From assembly GCA_030248215.1 (NCBI GenBank), contig JASANG010000870.1, forward strand, positions 1-64,000: 64,000 bases of DNA, given 5' to 3'. The notes under the pieces are model-generated. The model ran no database searches. It was not told the origin of the DNA and saw only the letters and a list, made by a program, of their open reading frames with translations. The position numbers and the translations under genes are program-made. Positions 35,525 through 46,989 of this stretch are shown here, one piece after another; the stretch's first letter is position 1, and each line of letters starts with the position of its first letter. This stretch comes from Enoplolaimus lenunculus. Its lineage: Eukaryota; Nematoda; Enoplea; Enoplida; Thoracostomopsidae.

Positions 35525-36230
35525 CTTTATTTACATTGACAGGAGCAAGAAAATATGTAATGTGCTCCTTTAGTCTCTTCGGTTATCCGTGGCCCAGCCG
35601 GCTTTGCCAAAAATGATTGGATTTTATAAATTGTTGCATGTTTAAACTTCTCATAGTCTCCCCTGATCATTCCATGCTCAAATTTGAACTTCTCAAAAAT
35701 TCGAATTTTAAGGTCCAATGGTTCATCCTGGGACTCGAAAAACCCTTTGTCAAAAAGTTAGACAAGATAATATATACCATTCAACGCAGCATGTAGAGCT
35801 GAGTCGAATGGCGTTCAATTTTTATAATCAGACATCTGGCTAACGAGTAATGGTCATATAACCGATTTGACGCCCTTACATTTTGTTACGGCGTCATATC
35901 AATTATTTGATCTTACCTCGTTAGCCAGACGTCTGGCTGTGAAAATTTAACACCATTTGACGCAGCTCATCATGCTGCGTCGAATACTATATAATTTAAC
36001 TTTTTAACAAAAAAAACTTTGGGTCCCAAGGTGGGGTGCTTAGCAGCTCAAATTCTAATTTTTCATAAATTCAAATTTTAGCATGGAATGATCAGGGAAG
36101 GGCGTGAGAAGCCCAAATATGCAAAAATTTTCGAAATACAATTTTTGGGCAAACGCCGGCTGTGGACGAATAACCGAAAAGGCCCCAAATAAGCTTTTCA
36201 TTTAAAAATACAAATTCTCTGAGGCGGAAA
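35525..36230. mobile_element. 700-bp foldback (near-palindromic) element
   Basis: The two halves are inverted copies. The left outer arm (about 35560-35765: TCTTCGGTTATCCGT, GATCATTCCATGCTCAAATT, GGACTCGAAAAACCC) mirrors the right one (about 36000-36200: CTTTGGGTCCCAAGG, TTTTAGCATGGAATGATCAG, ACGAATAACCGAAAAGG). The inner arms also pair: CATCTGGCTAACGAG with CTCGTTAGCCAGACG, and AACGCAGCATGTAGAGCTG with CAGCTCATCATGCTGCGT. The spacer is about 60 bp. No ORF. A diverged half-copy lies at 43025-43240. Confidence 0.75.
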
Positions 36231-37127
36231 CAACACAGTTTTTAACGCTCAAAATCGTAAGACAGTGTTAACTTTGAAATTCAGATCTACAATTTAATCA
36301 GCGTAAAATATCCAATACTCAGAATAGTCAATGTGCAGGTGTTACATTCATCACTGATCACAATAGAATACGCATCATAAGGCGACCAACCATAGCAAGG
36401 GAGACATTTTCTTTACCTTACTTTGAATATGATTGGCATACTTCCAGAAATTTCAGGGGGCTAAACGTTACCAATATATCCTTTTGTTTTCACCCCTGCC
36501 TCACCGGAAACCGGGTTGTTGTCGCTGGTTCATAGGTGTGTATAATCTGCTGACAAACTACTTAAGAGCACAAAACAAACTTAGCAACGTCATGCAGCTA
36601 ATATCCAATGGCTTCCAGCAAACTGGTTAAAAATTCTCGTTTTACAATTTCTCCTCACATTTAAGGTTAAAACTAAAACTTGGACATAGGCCAAGGTTTA
36701 GGCAAAGCTTAGAAATTGGCAAACTTTTCCCTAAACGTAAGCCAAGCCTAAGCGTGAGGGAGAAATTATACAAGAGCCAAAGCAATTTTATAAAGCCGAA
36801 TGTTTCAGTTTATCCCCTGCCCAGTTTAGTTACAGACCCGCGTTGTGTATATGCAATCAATCTTTAGGCTTTAACCAATCACAGGCGGTTAATCACTCTG
36901 ACGTTGTGATACGCATTTGGTTTATTAATGAACCTACCCTCAACTACTAATTTATACCAATTCGCTAACAAATTTTTTAGAGTCTGATATCCGAATGATT
37001 TTTGCCTAATTTCTGGAATCAGCATTTCTATTGACTTCAAGTGTGGTAAAGAACATCGCCTGTGTAAGGGGTTTAATTTTAGCATAGGACAGACAAGTAG
37101 TAACCAGTTGCATTACACTTGTCGTAC
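36231..37127. other. No clear gene
   Basis: AT-rich. Some GCCTAA-like words at 36690-36770 suggest an eroded family-A MITE. A 68-codon minus-strand ORF (37085-36879) has protein-like composition but no identifiable motif and no paired exon that I could find. Confidence 0.35.
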
Positions 37128-37320
37128 AGCGCATTTCGTCACCCGTCCGACTCCGCCTGTTATTTGTGAAGACGGTCGGCGCCGTACGGGTGACGTACGG
37201 TGACGTTTAGCGCCGTAAACGTTTAGCGTCGTACTGGTGACGGACGGCGACGGACGGCACAGGACAGGTGACGTACGGTGACGGACAGCGCCGAGCGTCA
37301 CCAAAAGTATAACGCCGCCC
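37128..37320. repeat. GC-rich GACGG/GTACGG repeat (family G)
   Basis: Irregular repeats of GGTGACGTACGGTGACG, GGCGCCGTACGGGTGACG and TAGCGCCGTA. Same vocabulary as 42650-42935 but less regular. Rich in CpG within a roughly 35% GC background. Confidence 0.65.
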
Positions 37321-37857
37321 TTAGGGTTACGGTATGAATTATGGTTCCAATGATTGTCCCGGCATGTTGTAGACGCTATTTTTGTGCTCTAATGGCAGGC
37401 GTTAAAAGTCAAAATATTATATTTTTACTAATTGTTTCGCGTCACCGTCCAAGTTAACAATGCCGTACACCTCCTTTATAGTAATTTTTACTGATACAAA
37501 CAAAATAACCAAAATTTGATGCCTTTATTTCATTTGATCAATATTTCATCAAGCCATAACGTTGACGTAATTGTATTTCTAAGCCTAAGCATAAGCCTTA
37601 GCTGCAGCCTAAAGGTTAGCGTAAAGCCAAAGTTTTCTGACGAGTGGCGTTCAGACAAATGTTACGAAGCTCAGTTTATGCTGTATGCTATATATCTACC
37701 AATTTTTTATGGTGAAAAATTGTAAGGTAGGGACCTTATCATTTTACAACAAAATATTTGCTGACGAGGGGGGGGGGGGCGTGCGCACTCCGTTCCCCTC
37801 TGGGTACCTTTTGTAATTTTAAATGACTACATTAATAATAAACCTTTACGATTAATC

Positions 37858-40800
37858 ATGGCGTTGAATTTAATGGCAATTTATGCGTCTGCAACAGTGT
37901 TGATTGCTACGTGTGCAATCAACTTTGCAATTAATGACAAGGGTGCGTCCGATCAACATATACTTGTAAGTTTTCAACTTCAGTTGGATATGAGTGGAGA
38001 TTCGATGCAAAAATATCGTTCCATCCGAAGAACTCAAAACTGAAATTTTGAGCATAACTTAAAAGTCAAATTTTACCGTCGGAAAACTCAGAAAAAATTT
38101 GATATCAAAAACCGATCAAAGTTTTAAAACCAACAAATGGCTTCAGACTTCACCCTCAGTAAACTTTTAAGTTCATATGCCAAGCAAACTATTATTAACA
38201 CGTCCCAGTGTTGCAAGGTCCGAACAACTCTCAGCTTGGCGTTGGAGCTAATCCAGAGGGCTGAACTGAACTCGAATATCTCCTTCGAAAATTACTAGAC
38301 ACCTTACAAATATGAAGGGCGCAAAAGGTAGTTTTGGAAAAATGGAAAATCCCAAGGCATGACCCTCTGTGCCCCCCACCCCCTGAATTCAAACGCCTCG
38401 GGTCGCCAATAGATCATGCACACTGACGCTGTTGGTTTCCAGTATGCTGCCTACTGAGTTGTTTCTGGCTTCAGTATCTGTCACTCATAAAGAAGTACCT
38501 GGTGTACTCATGATATTGTGAATAGTGTATAATTGTATTTAAGGCACTGTACAGCCACCTGCTGGGACATCCAATCAGTGCTTTTCCCGGTGATCGGCAT
38601 CCAATGAAAATAGTTATGGTTAGTATTGATAATGCATTGTAATTAATAATATAGTTTTCTACTTTATTCATTTGCTTCTCAATTTACTTAACGACACGAC
38701 AACTGCTTAAATTCAAAGGTGCAGGATACTGTTATCCTGAAGGTTTCTCAAAGTAGCAGCTGATCATTAAAAATTAAAATATAATCAAATTTTAATAATT
38801 TCCAACGGTTTGTTAAAAATAAGTTTTAAACGGCAACTGCATATAGTTCTGAAAATAGGTACCTGTCGTCTGAAACTAACTAAAAATATCAATCAGCACG
38901 CGTCCATCGCCGTTAAGAATTTGCACATTGTGTACACAAATTTTAATGTAAATTATGCATTAGTCGGCAGTTGTTCCATGCATGACTCAACGTTTTCGGA
39001 ATTTTAGACGGAAAACAAAGCCATACGAAACGTTGTTCCAAGTTTACCTGCGATTTATTTAAAACGAAATCCAACAAAGGTCAGTTTTTCGTTTTTGCTT
39101 TTCTAATTGTGAGTTATGTAACACCTGTCGCTAATATGTTGTGCACAAAATGGAAATATTACGTATTAACTCATTCACTCATTGAGTATGCTATGAACAA
39201 CTAAATGCACAATAATACACGAGCAGTACTGACACAATGAGCAGTGTAAAGACCAGGGGTGGAACGGTTTTGTGTGCTTAAGCATAAGACTAATTTTTGC
39301 CTGGCTTTAGGGTTAGGCTTAGGCTTAGGAAGATGCTCATTCTTACGCTTACTCTCAGACGTAGATATATGTTTATAATACTGTTCCGCCTCTGTTCATT
39401 ACATTGGCCAACTCTCCGGTTACAGTTTTAAGACCCCTTGGCAGTGGTAATAGAGATTCCAATAGAATGTTTGGGGACAGTGTCAAGAGATTTCCGATAA
39501 GGGCAAACAAAATTATTTCCTCGTTGCGGGACCGTGTCAATCATTGAAACCCTCGTCGTTTTTAACAAATTTTCATAAAAATGGTTGAGATTTAAAGTTT
39601 AGAACATGCGCTTCAAAACATTCTCATTCGCTTGGAGCACTGTTGGCCAAGGGCGGATCCAGGGAGGGTGGGGGGATGCATCCCCCACCGGCTGCCGAGT
39701 GTAAATTTGTTTCAGGGTTAAAATCAAACATCAAACTTACAATGCAAATTTTTGTTCCGATGTCTCAAGACTTCGCAGAAAACCGGCCTCTGGCTCCGGT
39801 AGAATTTTTGCAGGAGGTTCCGGCAATTTTGGTAGTAAAATTTTGCATAATTTTGCAAAATTTGTCGGTTTAGCGCGTTTCGTTCTGCATTTGCTACTAT
39901 TTTCAGGAAAGAATTTCCGAAATTTTGCAGAAAATTAGCGTAAAACCAAACAAATTAACAACATATTGCAGATATTGGCTAAAAAATTAACTAATTAACC
40001 ATCATTGTTACTACCTAATTTCGCCTCACCGCCGGCTCCGGTAAGGATTGCAGCATATCTGTAACAAAAAATTGCGAGATATATAAGTACGTTATTTATA
40101 ACTAATTTCGAGCGTAAAATACAGAATTTTCGTTATTTCTATAAAAGAAACACGGACACCAATTTTACCGGGAACGGATATTAGCTTGCACCCTGACAAA
40201 TACCTTAGGTCTTTACATCTGAGAATCAAAACACAGGCCGAATAGCGAACTAAATCCCTCCACCTAAACGAGCAAGAAGCCAGATGCAATTTTAGTATTA
40301 AATCCCAACCCAAAAGTTTAGTTCTGTTTGGTTTCAGTTGAGAGGTTTATTTTGTATTTAAATACCATACAGTTATTATATTCACGATCGAAGATAGTAA
40401 GAAGAAAAAAAGCATGTGTCCATATTCAATATATTAAAGAAATTTACTTCCGAAATCGGTATTCCGTATATAATTGATTTCGTCTTTGAGCGTCAATCTG
40501 TTTTAACCCGCCCAACCGGAGTCGAGAGAGGGCGCCAAGCACCGCTGTGGTAAAAACCTTACATATAAAAAACCTGGAAGCACTACATCGATGCCATGAT
40601 AAATAAGACTTTGCGAGCGAACCGACCTAGAAGCCAGCAACACTTTACATTTTAATCTCAACAACATTTATAACTTATATGCGCAGTGTTAAATCTCCAC
40701 AAGACGTGAGAGCCCCATCGGGCTCGAGCGTCAAGCTGCTATAGCTCGGTGGTCATCGTAAACGCCTCCCACCCGTGAGACTGGGGTTCGAATCTCACCT

Positions 40801-40953
40801 TGAAATTACATCTCATGTGAAATTGCAAATATTCATGTGAGAAAGGGTAATGAATAAATTCTTACTGAGTATCTCTAAATATTTCAGGAAAGAAAAACAA
40901 AGAACCAAATTATATCTCAATGGCTGCGTCAAGCTGGTCTTCGTGCTGTGTGA
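37858..40953 (+). CDS. Small four-exon gene, putative secreted or membrane-anchored 106-residue protein
   Basis: Exons 37858-37965, 38544-38618, 39008-39079 and 40888-40953, all in phase 0 with good signals: donors GTAAGT, GTTAGT and GTCAGT; acceptors ATTTAAG, ATTTTAG and ATTTCAG. TGA is followed 31 nt later by AATAAA. The predicted protein starts with a hydrophobic segment (MALNLMAIYASATVLIATCA), typical of a signal peptide or anchor. Residues 37-61 and 62-85 follow (ALYSHLLGHPISAFPGD; then VVPSLPAIYLKRNPTK), and a basic then helical tail (QIISQWLRQAGLRAV). There is one Cys, in the signal segment. The dibasic site LKR and small size would fit a prohormone, and the SLPAIYLKR strand a small folded domain; neither is established. 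Not recognised. Four consecutive phase-0 exons ending in a stop and poly(A) signal make a real gene likely. Confidence 0.55.
39235..39405. mobile_element. MITE family A (in intron 3 of the small gene)
   Basis: Left GTAAAGACCAGGGGTGGAAC, right CTGTTCCGCCTCTGTTC then TTACATTGGCC. The core is on the TTAGGC strand (TTAGGCTTAGGCTTAGGAAG). About 170 bp, complete at both ends. Confidence 0.7.
39640..40200. repeat. Dispersed repeat J (GGCTCCGGT / AAATTTTGCATAATTTTG)
   Basis: CTCTGGCTCCGGTAGAATTT, GTAAAATTTTGCATAATTTT and GCCGGCTCCGGTAAGG reappear at about 57105-57380 in the same order. A stretch with ACACCAATTTTACCGGGAAC (40155) is also found at 51210, next to a tRNA-like module. A poly-G/poly-C-rich start (GGGTGGGGGGATGCATCCCC) marks one edge. 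Confidence 0.5.
40715..40815 (+). mobile_element. tRNA-derived SINE head, second family
   Basis: TATAGCTCGGTGGTCATCG resembles an A box and GGGGTTCGAATCTCACC is an excellent B box, 34 nt apart. The anticodon arm and acceptor stem do not pair convincingly, so I call a SINE and not a tRNA gene. It lies about 70 bp before the last exon of the small secreted-protein gene. Confidence 0.55.
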
Positions 40954-40984
40954 ATTCGTTTATTTAATTGCTATACGTTTTTGA

Positions 40985-40990
40985 AATAAA
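40985..40990 (+). terminator. AATAAA poly(A) signal
   Basis: Canonical signal 31 nt after the TGA of the small four-exon gene, followed by T-rich sequence. It supports this as the gene's 3' end. Confidence 0.6.
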
Positions 40991-40999
40991 TTTTTATAT

Positions 41000-42640
41000 T
41001 TAAAAACGGTATTCTACCGCTTTTAGTAAATCTTTTCTATGATTTAATAACATGGATGATCTATTAATGCTTGATTTGTACTCAGTTGTCATAAAGTAAT
41101 ATTTTAGCTTGTTGATCGGAAGATGTCAAGAACCTTCCCTCACACCCTTCCGGTATCTACACACCAGATCATAATACTGTTTTGGTTTTAAAAGCAAAAA
41201 CACTTTAATTTAGTATTCATTTTTGCCTTATTTGTGGCTAAACGTTAAATTGTATTTGCAAGTTTATCTACACTTCGGGGCCGGACAAAATCTTGTTCAA
41301 GCTCCCCAGGAAACCAAGGAATGGATCCCTTATAATCACATTAAAGTGTACTAAAATTGCACCCAATGTTGCTTTTGGGATGTAAGTATAGGTTAAGCAG
41401 TTTTCTAAGTATAAACCTAAGCCGAAGCCTAGGCAAAATGATAGTCTAAAATGTAAGCCTACTCTTCTGCAGTCTCGCCAAAAACGGGACAGTTCTAAAA
41501 CTGACTTGGTCCAAAATAGCTTTAGGAGATGTGACACATGTTAGTAAAGCACCGCTCAACGCGTTTAAACTAACGTACTCGAATCATTGTTTTAATTTTC
41601 GAAAGTTATAAGTAGGATGGGGGTATCTCCCTAGAAACCCCCACATTACCATTGCATCATTAGAACAGCTAAAATTTTAATGAAGTAACGTTTGATACTG
41701 TGTTTTGGCGCTCCAGCATGAGATCCGCTCCGTGTTAGAACTTGGGTGCGGGTAGCCTTTCACCTTGCTTAGGATCCCTTCAAACTGTTGTGGGCCAGGA
41801 AGCAGAAGCAGCTTTGATTGAAAACAAAGTAGTGCCTCTACCTCAATACTTTATATGTGCGGATTTTTTTACGTTTATCAAATTATCACTAGTGTGAGTC
41901 AAATCAAACAAGTACCCAACTGGTCTGTGATTGGAAGAAAAACTCACAGAATGACACTGCAATATGAAACTGCAATATTTGCTCAACCATAATGGTTTGG
42001 GCCATGAATTAGGACATCAACTGTATGAACTAGACGAGCCCCACAGAAGCCGGGGACCGCCTTCACCTGGGAGTTGAGGTGAATGAGGTATTCGGTTGCG
42101 GCGTATCTGGAAACAGGCACTTTTACTTAAAAATATTAAAAATATTAAAATTTTGTGTTGTTTTGATCAAAATTACGTCTTCATTCTTGGGAGGAAGCGA
42201 GTCTCTGGTTAAAAATCGTAAATCAATCGAAAAGGAAAGAACTGTACAGTTTAATGACTTAGGGAAACATTCCTATTTTACCGCCCTTATGCGGTGATCT
42301 TCCAAGAAATATGTGTTTTGAATATAGAAGGATTTGTTGGAAATCGTTGCTATATAAAGTGACAATTTTAAGGTAGAATTTCTTGCGCAATTTAACTGAT
42401 GATTTTTAACTTTTATGTAGTATGCCGCAACATTTTGGAACCTCGAAACCGGTATATATATACATATATATCAGCGATGTTCGTTAACCTCATTTAATAT
42501 CTGCCAATGTGCGAACATTACATTCAGTGATTTAAATGCAAAATTGTTTGCATTGAAAAATGCAGGATTAACACTGTGATGAAATTTTTGAAGAACCATT
42601 TTTTGTTTGGTGCATGTTGTGTAACTTGTGAAGTTAGGGA
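41000..42640. other. No gene seen; family-A MITE at 41375-41520
   Basis: A family-A MITE (AAGTATAAACCTAAGCCGAAG, GTAAGCCTACTCTTCTGCAG, CGGGACAGTTCTAAAACTGA) is the only element recognised. The rest is AT-rich, with a TATATACATATATAT patch near 42455. Confidence 0.45.
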
Positions 42641-42649
42641 TCGCTATAC

Positions 42650-42935
42650 ATTTGTTGACGTCCAGCGCCGTACTGCGCTGTCCGTCACTGTACGGCGCCG
42701 TCTGTCACCGTACGGTACCGTCTGTCACAGTAGGTTGCCGTCTGTTACCATACGGCGCCGTCTGTCACCGTACGGTACCGTCTGTCACCGTACGGTACCG
42801 TCTGTCACCGTACGGTACCGTCTGTCACCGTACAACGCCGTCCGTCACCGTGCGGTATCGTACGCAAATAACTGACGTACTATGACGGACGGTGACGTAC
42901 GGCGCCGTACGGGTGACGCACGGTGACGGACGGAA
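42650..42935. repeat. 20-bp GC-rich minisatellite (family G)
   Basis: Unit CCGTCTGTCACCGTACGGTA, about nine units from 42690 to 42860 with point changes. It is flanked by less regular GACGG/GTACGG words to 42935, where the strand sense flips (GACGGTGACGTACGGCGCCG). Each unit contains a CCGTACGG palindrome, so the array can fold extensively. The overlapping 99- and 85-codon ORFs are only the repeat read in different frames. Confidence 0.85.
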
Positions 42936-43024
42936 CAATTTTAATAATAAATAAATAGGTATGTTTGATTTTCATGTGCAAACAAAACCTGTATTTTTTC
43001 GGTTGTGGCTAAGTTGACAAAATA

Positions 43025-43240
43025 CAATATATTTTTCGGTCTCAAGGGTGGTCTTGGGACCAAAGAAAATCGACTTTGTCAAAAAATTTAAATTTAGGAG
43101 TGAAATAATCAGGGCAGGCCATGAAGAGCTCAAATATGCGAAAATTTCAAAATAAGATTGTTTTTGGGCGAACGTCGGCTGGGGGAATAATTGAAACGAC
43201 CCGAATTAGTACCGACAAATCACACTGCTTATCGACTCTC
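43025..43240. mobile_element. Half-copy of the foldback element
   Basis: CTCAAGGGTGGTCTTGGGAC, GAAATAATCAGGGCAGGCCA, AATATGCGAAAATTTC and GGCGAACGTCGGCTGG align in order with the right outer arm of the foldback at 36000-36200, but diverged. There is no mirror half here. Confidence 0.6.
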
Positions 43241-43973
43241 AATGGCCATCAGATAAACCTATACTGGTTTCAATCAGTGTTTGTGAGTTTTCTACATGAC
43301 ATACACAAGTAAACACAACCAATTACAGACAAAACCATAATGAATAATTTATTTTACAATTCAAAAATGAAGTTTTGGTCGATAATTATAAGTCTGTTTA
43401 TATTTTACTATTATTTAACCTTGAGATTTGATCAATAACCAGAGATACCATTAATTTGTTGTTTATCATTTATAGAATTGTTTGTGTAACGAGAGGGTGC
43501 TTCGCCAATCGCGAGGTTGTTTCGCCGAAATCACTGAATCTTCTACTAGCGGATGCAAGTATTACTAGCACTAGGCTGGTATACTTTATCTTAATATGTA
43601 GCGTGAACGCATGACAATTTTGAAAATTGACACGTGTCAACCATACCTTATAGCGCGGTTTCGCGAGCAAAAGTAATTTTTTTATTGTGAACAATTCGTT
43701 ATAGGCCCTGCATGCCAGGAATATACAGAACCAGAACCAGAAATGAAAACGAAACACAATCGTGTAGCAGTAAATCATAAAACTTTTGATTTGGTTAAAG
43801 GTTTTGGAAACAAAAAAATTAGCCTTAGAAATACTTTGGAAACAGGGCTGTAGCCAGTGTAATATGTTTTACGGGCGAAACCATATCAAATGTGGTTTAC
43901 GTTTAAATTTTTCGTACAGGGGCTGAGCTTCCCATTGGACATCTAGGGCTAACGAGCTGATTGGAAGAAAAAC

Positions 43974-44153
43974 ACACTGCAAAATATGGTGAGTCAAATT
44001 GACTCTGTCCGAAATAGGCTCTACGAAACTTCATACGTACGACTCAGTGAGTCGAACTTGACTCTGGCGGAGTCGAATTTGGCTCAGTTATGTGCAGTCC
44101 CATACAGCTTCTTTCGGAGGGATTCAGCTTGACTCACTATTTTTTGCAGTGCA
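43974..44153. mobile_element. MITE family B (CACTGCAAAA / GAGTCAA)
   Basis: 180-bp palindromic MITE: CACTGCAAAATATGGTGAG on the left, CTCACTATTTTTTGCAGTG on the right. Repeated GAGTCGAATTTGACTC-like words sit in the centre (GACTCTGGCGGAGTCGAATT). No ORF. Copies: 60594-60796 and a right half at 30690-30816. Confidence 0.75.
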
Positions 44154-44159
44154 CTTACG

Positions 44160-45437
44160 ATGCCAGCTATGTTCTACGGTAAAAGCCCTAGCTAACATTG
44201 GCGTGAGAAGCACCTCAAAACGCCCCGGTAGGGGTGGATGGCAGGGTGCCATATGGGCCCCATTTTTGACTCGAAACAAAATTACGTTTCCTTGCCATTT
44301 TTCAACTTGCTAAATGAGATGCTTAAAAAATTTTCGCGTTTCACCTAAGAATTCTTTTTACGTTCGTCATTTTTGTCTTGTGCGTTTGCTGCATTTACTT
44401 TGCGGTTGCACTTAGTGCATGGCGGTGAATTGGTATAGGCAATGCGTGTTCATCACCCATTGATACGGACTTTAACTTGCGAAAATTTTATAACGCTATA
44501 TATTCCTTAATGATGTGTCGTTTAGAAACAACGTGAACCAAATATTAAAAACATTTATGCGCTTCGCGCGGAGCGAAAACATACTTAGTTTAAGGCTTCG
44601 TCTAATCATTAGGTCTGTAGTATTACCGCCGCTGTAGTGTCTGACATTTGGTTTACACTAAATCAAAATTTTGTATACATAACACTTCTGGGACTGTGTT
44701 TAGTTTTCCGCTCACTTTGCTCACGGATTATCATAACTCACAAAATCTGCAGCCACCAACCAGTTCAGAAATGTTTGGTGTCAACACTGAGAGTATGTAC
44801 TGCGTGATGAGATTTAGCAAATATTTGCCATATACCTTAAATTAGGGGGTAAACAAAACGTAGTTGCCTCCCACCCACGCCGCCGCGCGCCACTGCGTTA
44901 TTCAAATCATCTGAGCGAACCTTTACATGAGTATATCATTGTCTTGGTACGAAAAATACATTACTGCACAGCGGAACGATTTCGGACAATTTCTTGACAA
45001 CGTTTGGTGTACAGAAGACGACAACGAACGAAAATTTGTTCTCGGGGAGATTTTTCTTGTTTGGGGTGCTCCAACTACATCGCCACGGCCCTGAATCCTT
45101 ACCATCGGCGGCCTTATTTGCCTATATACATTGGCCTAGCTACAGGGACCCAGTGTCTTGCCACGTCAGTTTCTGGGATCAGAAATTTTGTACAAAAATC
45201 AACACGCAGAATGTAGTATTCTTGCAAGAGGTGGTGTCTGTCATACGATGAGCTGCTGAAACTCTGTTATATATCAATAATTTTAGTAAAAACTTGTCAA
45301 ATTACCATAAACTAGAAAACAATACTTAGTCAAGGCCGAGCGCATTTGTCATACTGGGTGTTCAACTCTTCGTACCGGACTCGTGCGCTAGGAAACCATT
45401 AAGGCCAGCTGCCGAGTTGTTTTTCCTAAATTGATGC
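44160..45437. other. No gene seen
   Basis: Several short overlapping ORFs around 44994-45251 on both strands, none with splice support or a recognised motif. A GGTAGGGGTGGATGGCAGGG patch (44230) and a GCCGCGCGCC patch (44880) look like repeat debris. Confidence 0.4.
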
Positions 45438-45483
45438 CATATATATACATATATATATGTATATATATACATATATATATATC
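45438..45483. repeat. (TATATA/C)n microsatellite
   Basis: About 45 bp of TATATACATATATATG units, imperfect and palindromic. Confidence 0.85.
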
Positions 45484-45945
45484 GATTATGTACTACATAT
45501 ATACACAATCGGTGAGCCAGGGAGCCCAGGCATGAAGGCGACGACAGGCGTCTTCCCTTACGACATCTCCAATTTACCTGGCCGAAAAAGTGTTCTACAA
45601 AAGAATTGTATATTAGAAAATTTTTTAGTTGTCCCCTCTTGAAATGTGTCTTGCTCCACTTATGCTTACAATTGCTTACTTTCAGCATGTTTTGTAGGGC
45701 ATTGAGGATCTTAGGTTTGCGAAAACCTATCACTTCTATCAGGTTCGCGTTTTAGTTTTGCATCAGTCGTTTTGCATCATTGTATATTTTTGTTGGTAAC
45801 TTAGCGAACTTTGTTCAGTTATTATGGTTTACACCGGTTATATATCAAAAACATTATTGTGGCTTTTTCATTGCTGTACAAGTTTTGTATGCGTACTGTA
45901 TTGTATAACATGTCTGATTGAAGTATCCGATATGTCTGTCTACTG

Positions 45946-46695
45946 TGTCTAATGCGACTAACGCGTCCAATGCGTCTAACGCGTCTAATGCGTCTAATGC
46001 GTCTAATGCGTCTAATGCGACTAATGCGTCTAATGCGTCTAATGCGTCTAATGCGTCTAATGCGTCCAATGCGTCTAATGCGTCTAATGCGTCTAATGCG
46101 TCTAATGCGTCTAATGCGTCTAATGCGTCCAATGCGTCTAATGCGTCTAATGCGTCTAATGCATCTAATGCGACTAATGCGTCTAATGCGTCTAACGCGT
46201 CTAATGCGTCTAATGCGCCTAATGCGACTAATGCGTCTAATGTGTCTAGTGCGTCTACTGCATCTAAAGCGTCTAATCCATATAATGCGACTAATGTGTC
46301 TTATGTGTCCATTGTGTCTATTGTGTCTAATGCATTTATTGCGTCTAATGCATATAATGCGCCTAATGAGTCTTATGTGTCCATTGTGTCTAATGTGTCT
46401 AATGCATTTATTGCGTCTAATGCATATAATGCGCCTAATGTGTCTTACGTGTCTATTGTGTCTAATGTGTCTAATGCGTCTGTTTCATCTAATGCGTATA
46501 ATACATCTAATGCGTCTAATGCATCTGTTGCGTCTAATGTGCCTATTGCATCTATTGCGTTTAATGCGTCTAATGCATCTAATTCGGCTATTACGTCTAA
46601 TGTGTCTAATGTATCTATTGCGTCGAATGCATCCAATACAGCGAATGTGTCTTATGCGTTTATTGCGTCAAATGCGTCTAAAACGTCTATTGCAT
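45946..46695. repeat. 9-bp minisatellite, unit GCGTCTAAT, about 80 units
   Basis: Nearly uniform GCGTCTAAT units from 45946 to about 46240, then progressively diverged units (GTGTCTAAT, GCATATAAT, GTGTCCATT) to 46695 with the 9-bp register kept. Because 9 is a multiple of 3, all six frames stay largely open. Two plus-strand frames read Asn-Ala-Ser or Leu-Met-Arg repeats for about 260 codons and the minus strand reads Ala-Leu-Asp. These ORFs follow from the unit and are not evidence of a gene. There is no promoter, splice or poly(A) support. Confidence 0.95.
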
Positions 46696-46989
46696 GAATT
46701 CTTTATGCATGAAAGTTTCTTACATCCGAAACTTGAAGTTGCAATTTATTAGTGAGAAATATACTGACGCAAAAGATTTAAGTCATAGGTATGAATACCC
46801 TTACAAGTCGAATTAATCCATTATCATTGACTGAACTGATACTTTATAGCTTATACTTGATATTTGTTGCAGTCGCCGTCAAGATTTAGAATGAAAATGA
46901 TGTTTTCTTGCACATACTTACAGCTGCAAGGCACTTGTACAAGTTGCAGCTGCGAGTTGTCGCTCCAAAAACTTGCATATGGGCATAGG

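Noticed and set aside
36879-37085. Minus-strand ORF of 68 codons with protein-like composition
   Set aside because: No recognised family and no matching exons; too weak to call.
40735-40805. tRNA gene
   Set aside because: Good B box, but no complete cloverleaf; treated as a SINE head.
42576-42885. Plus-strand ORFs of 99 and 85 codons with Val-Ser-Pro-Tyr-Gly-type repeats
   Set aside because: Overlapping frames of the 20-bp minisatellite.
42650-42935. CRISPR-like array
   Set aside because: Units are contiguous with no spacers, and the genome is clearly eukaryotic.
45918-46752. Two overlapping plus-strand ORFs of about 260 codons (Asn-Ala-Ser and Leu-Met-Arg repeats) and minus-strand Ala-Leu-Asp ORFs
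   Set aside because: They are the 9-bp minisatellite read in different frames. No frame is favoured and there is no gene context.
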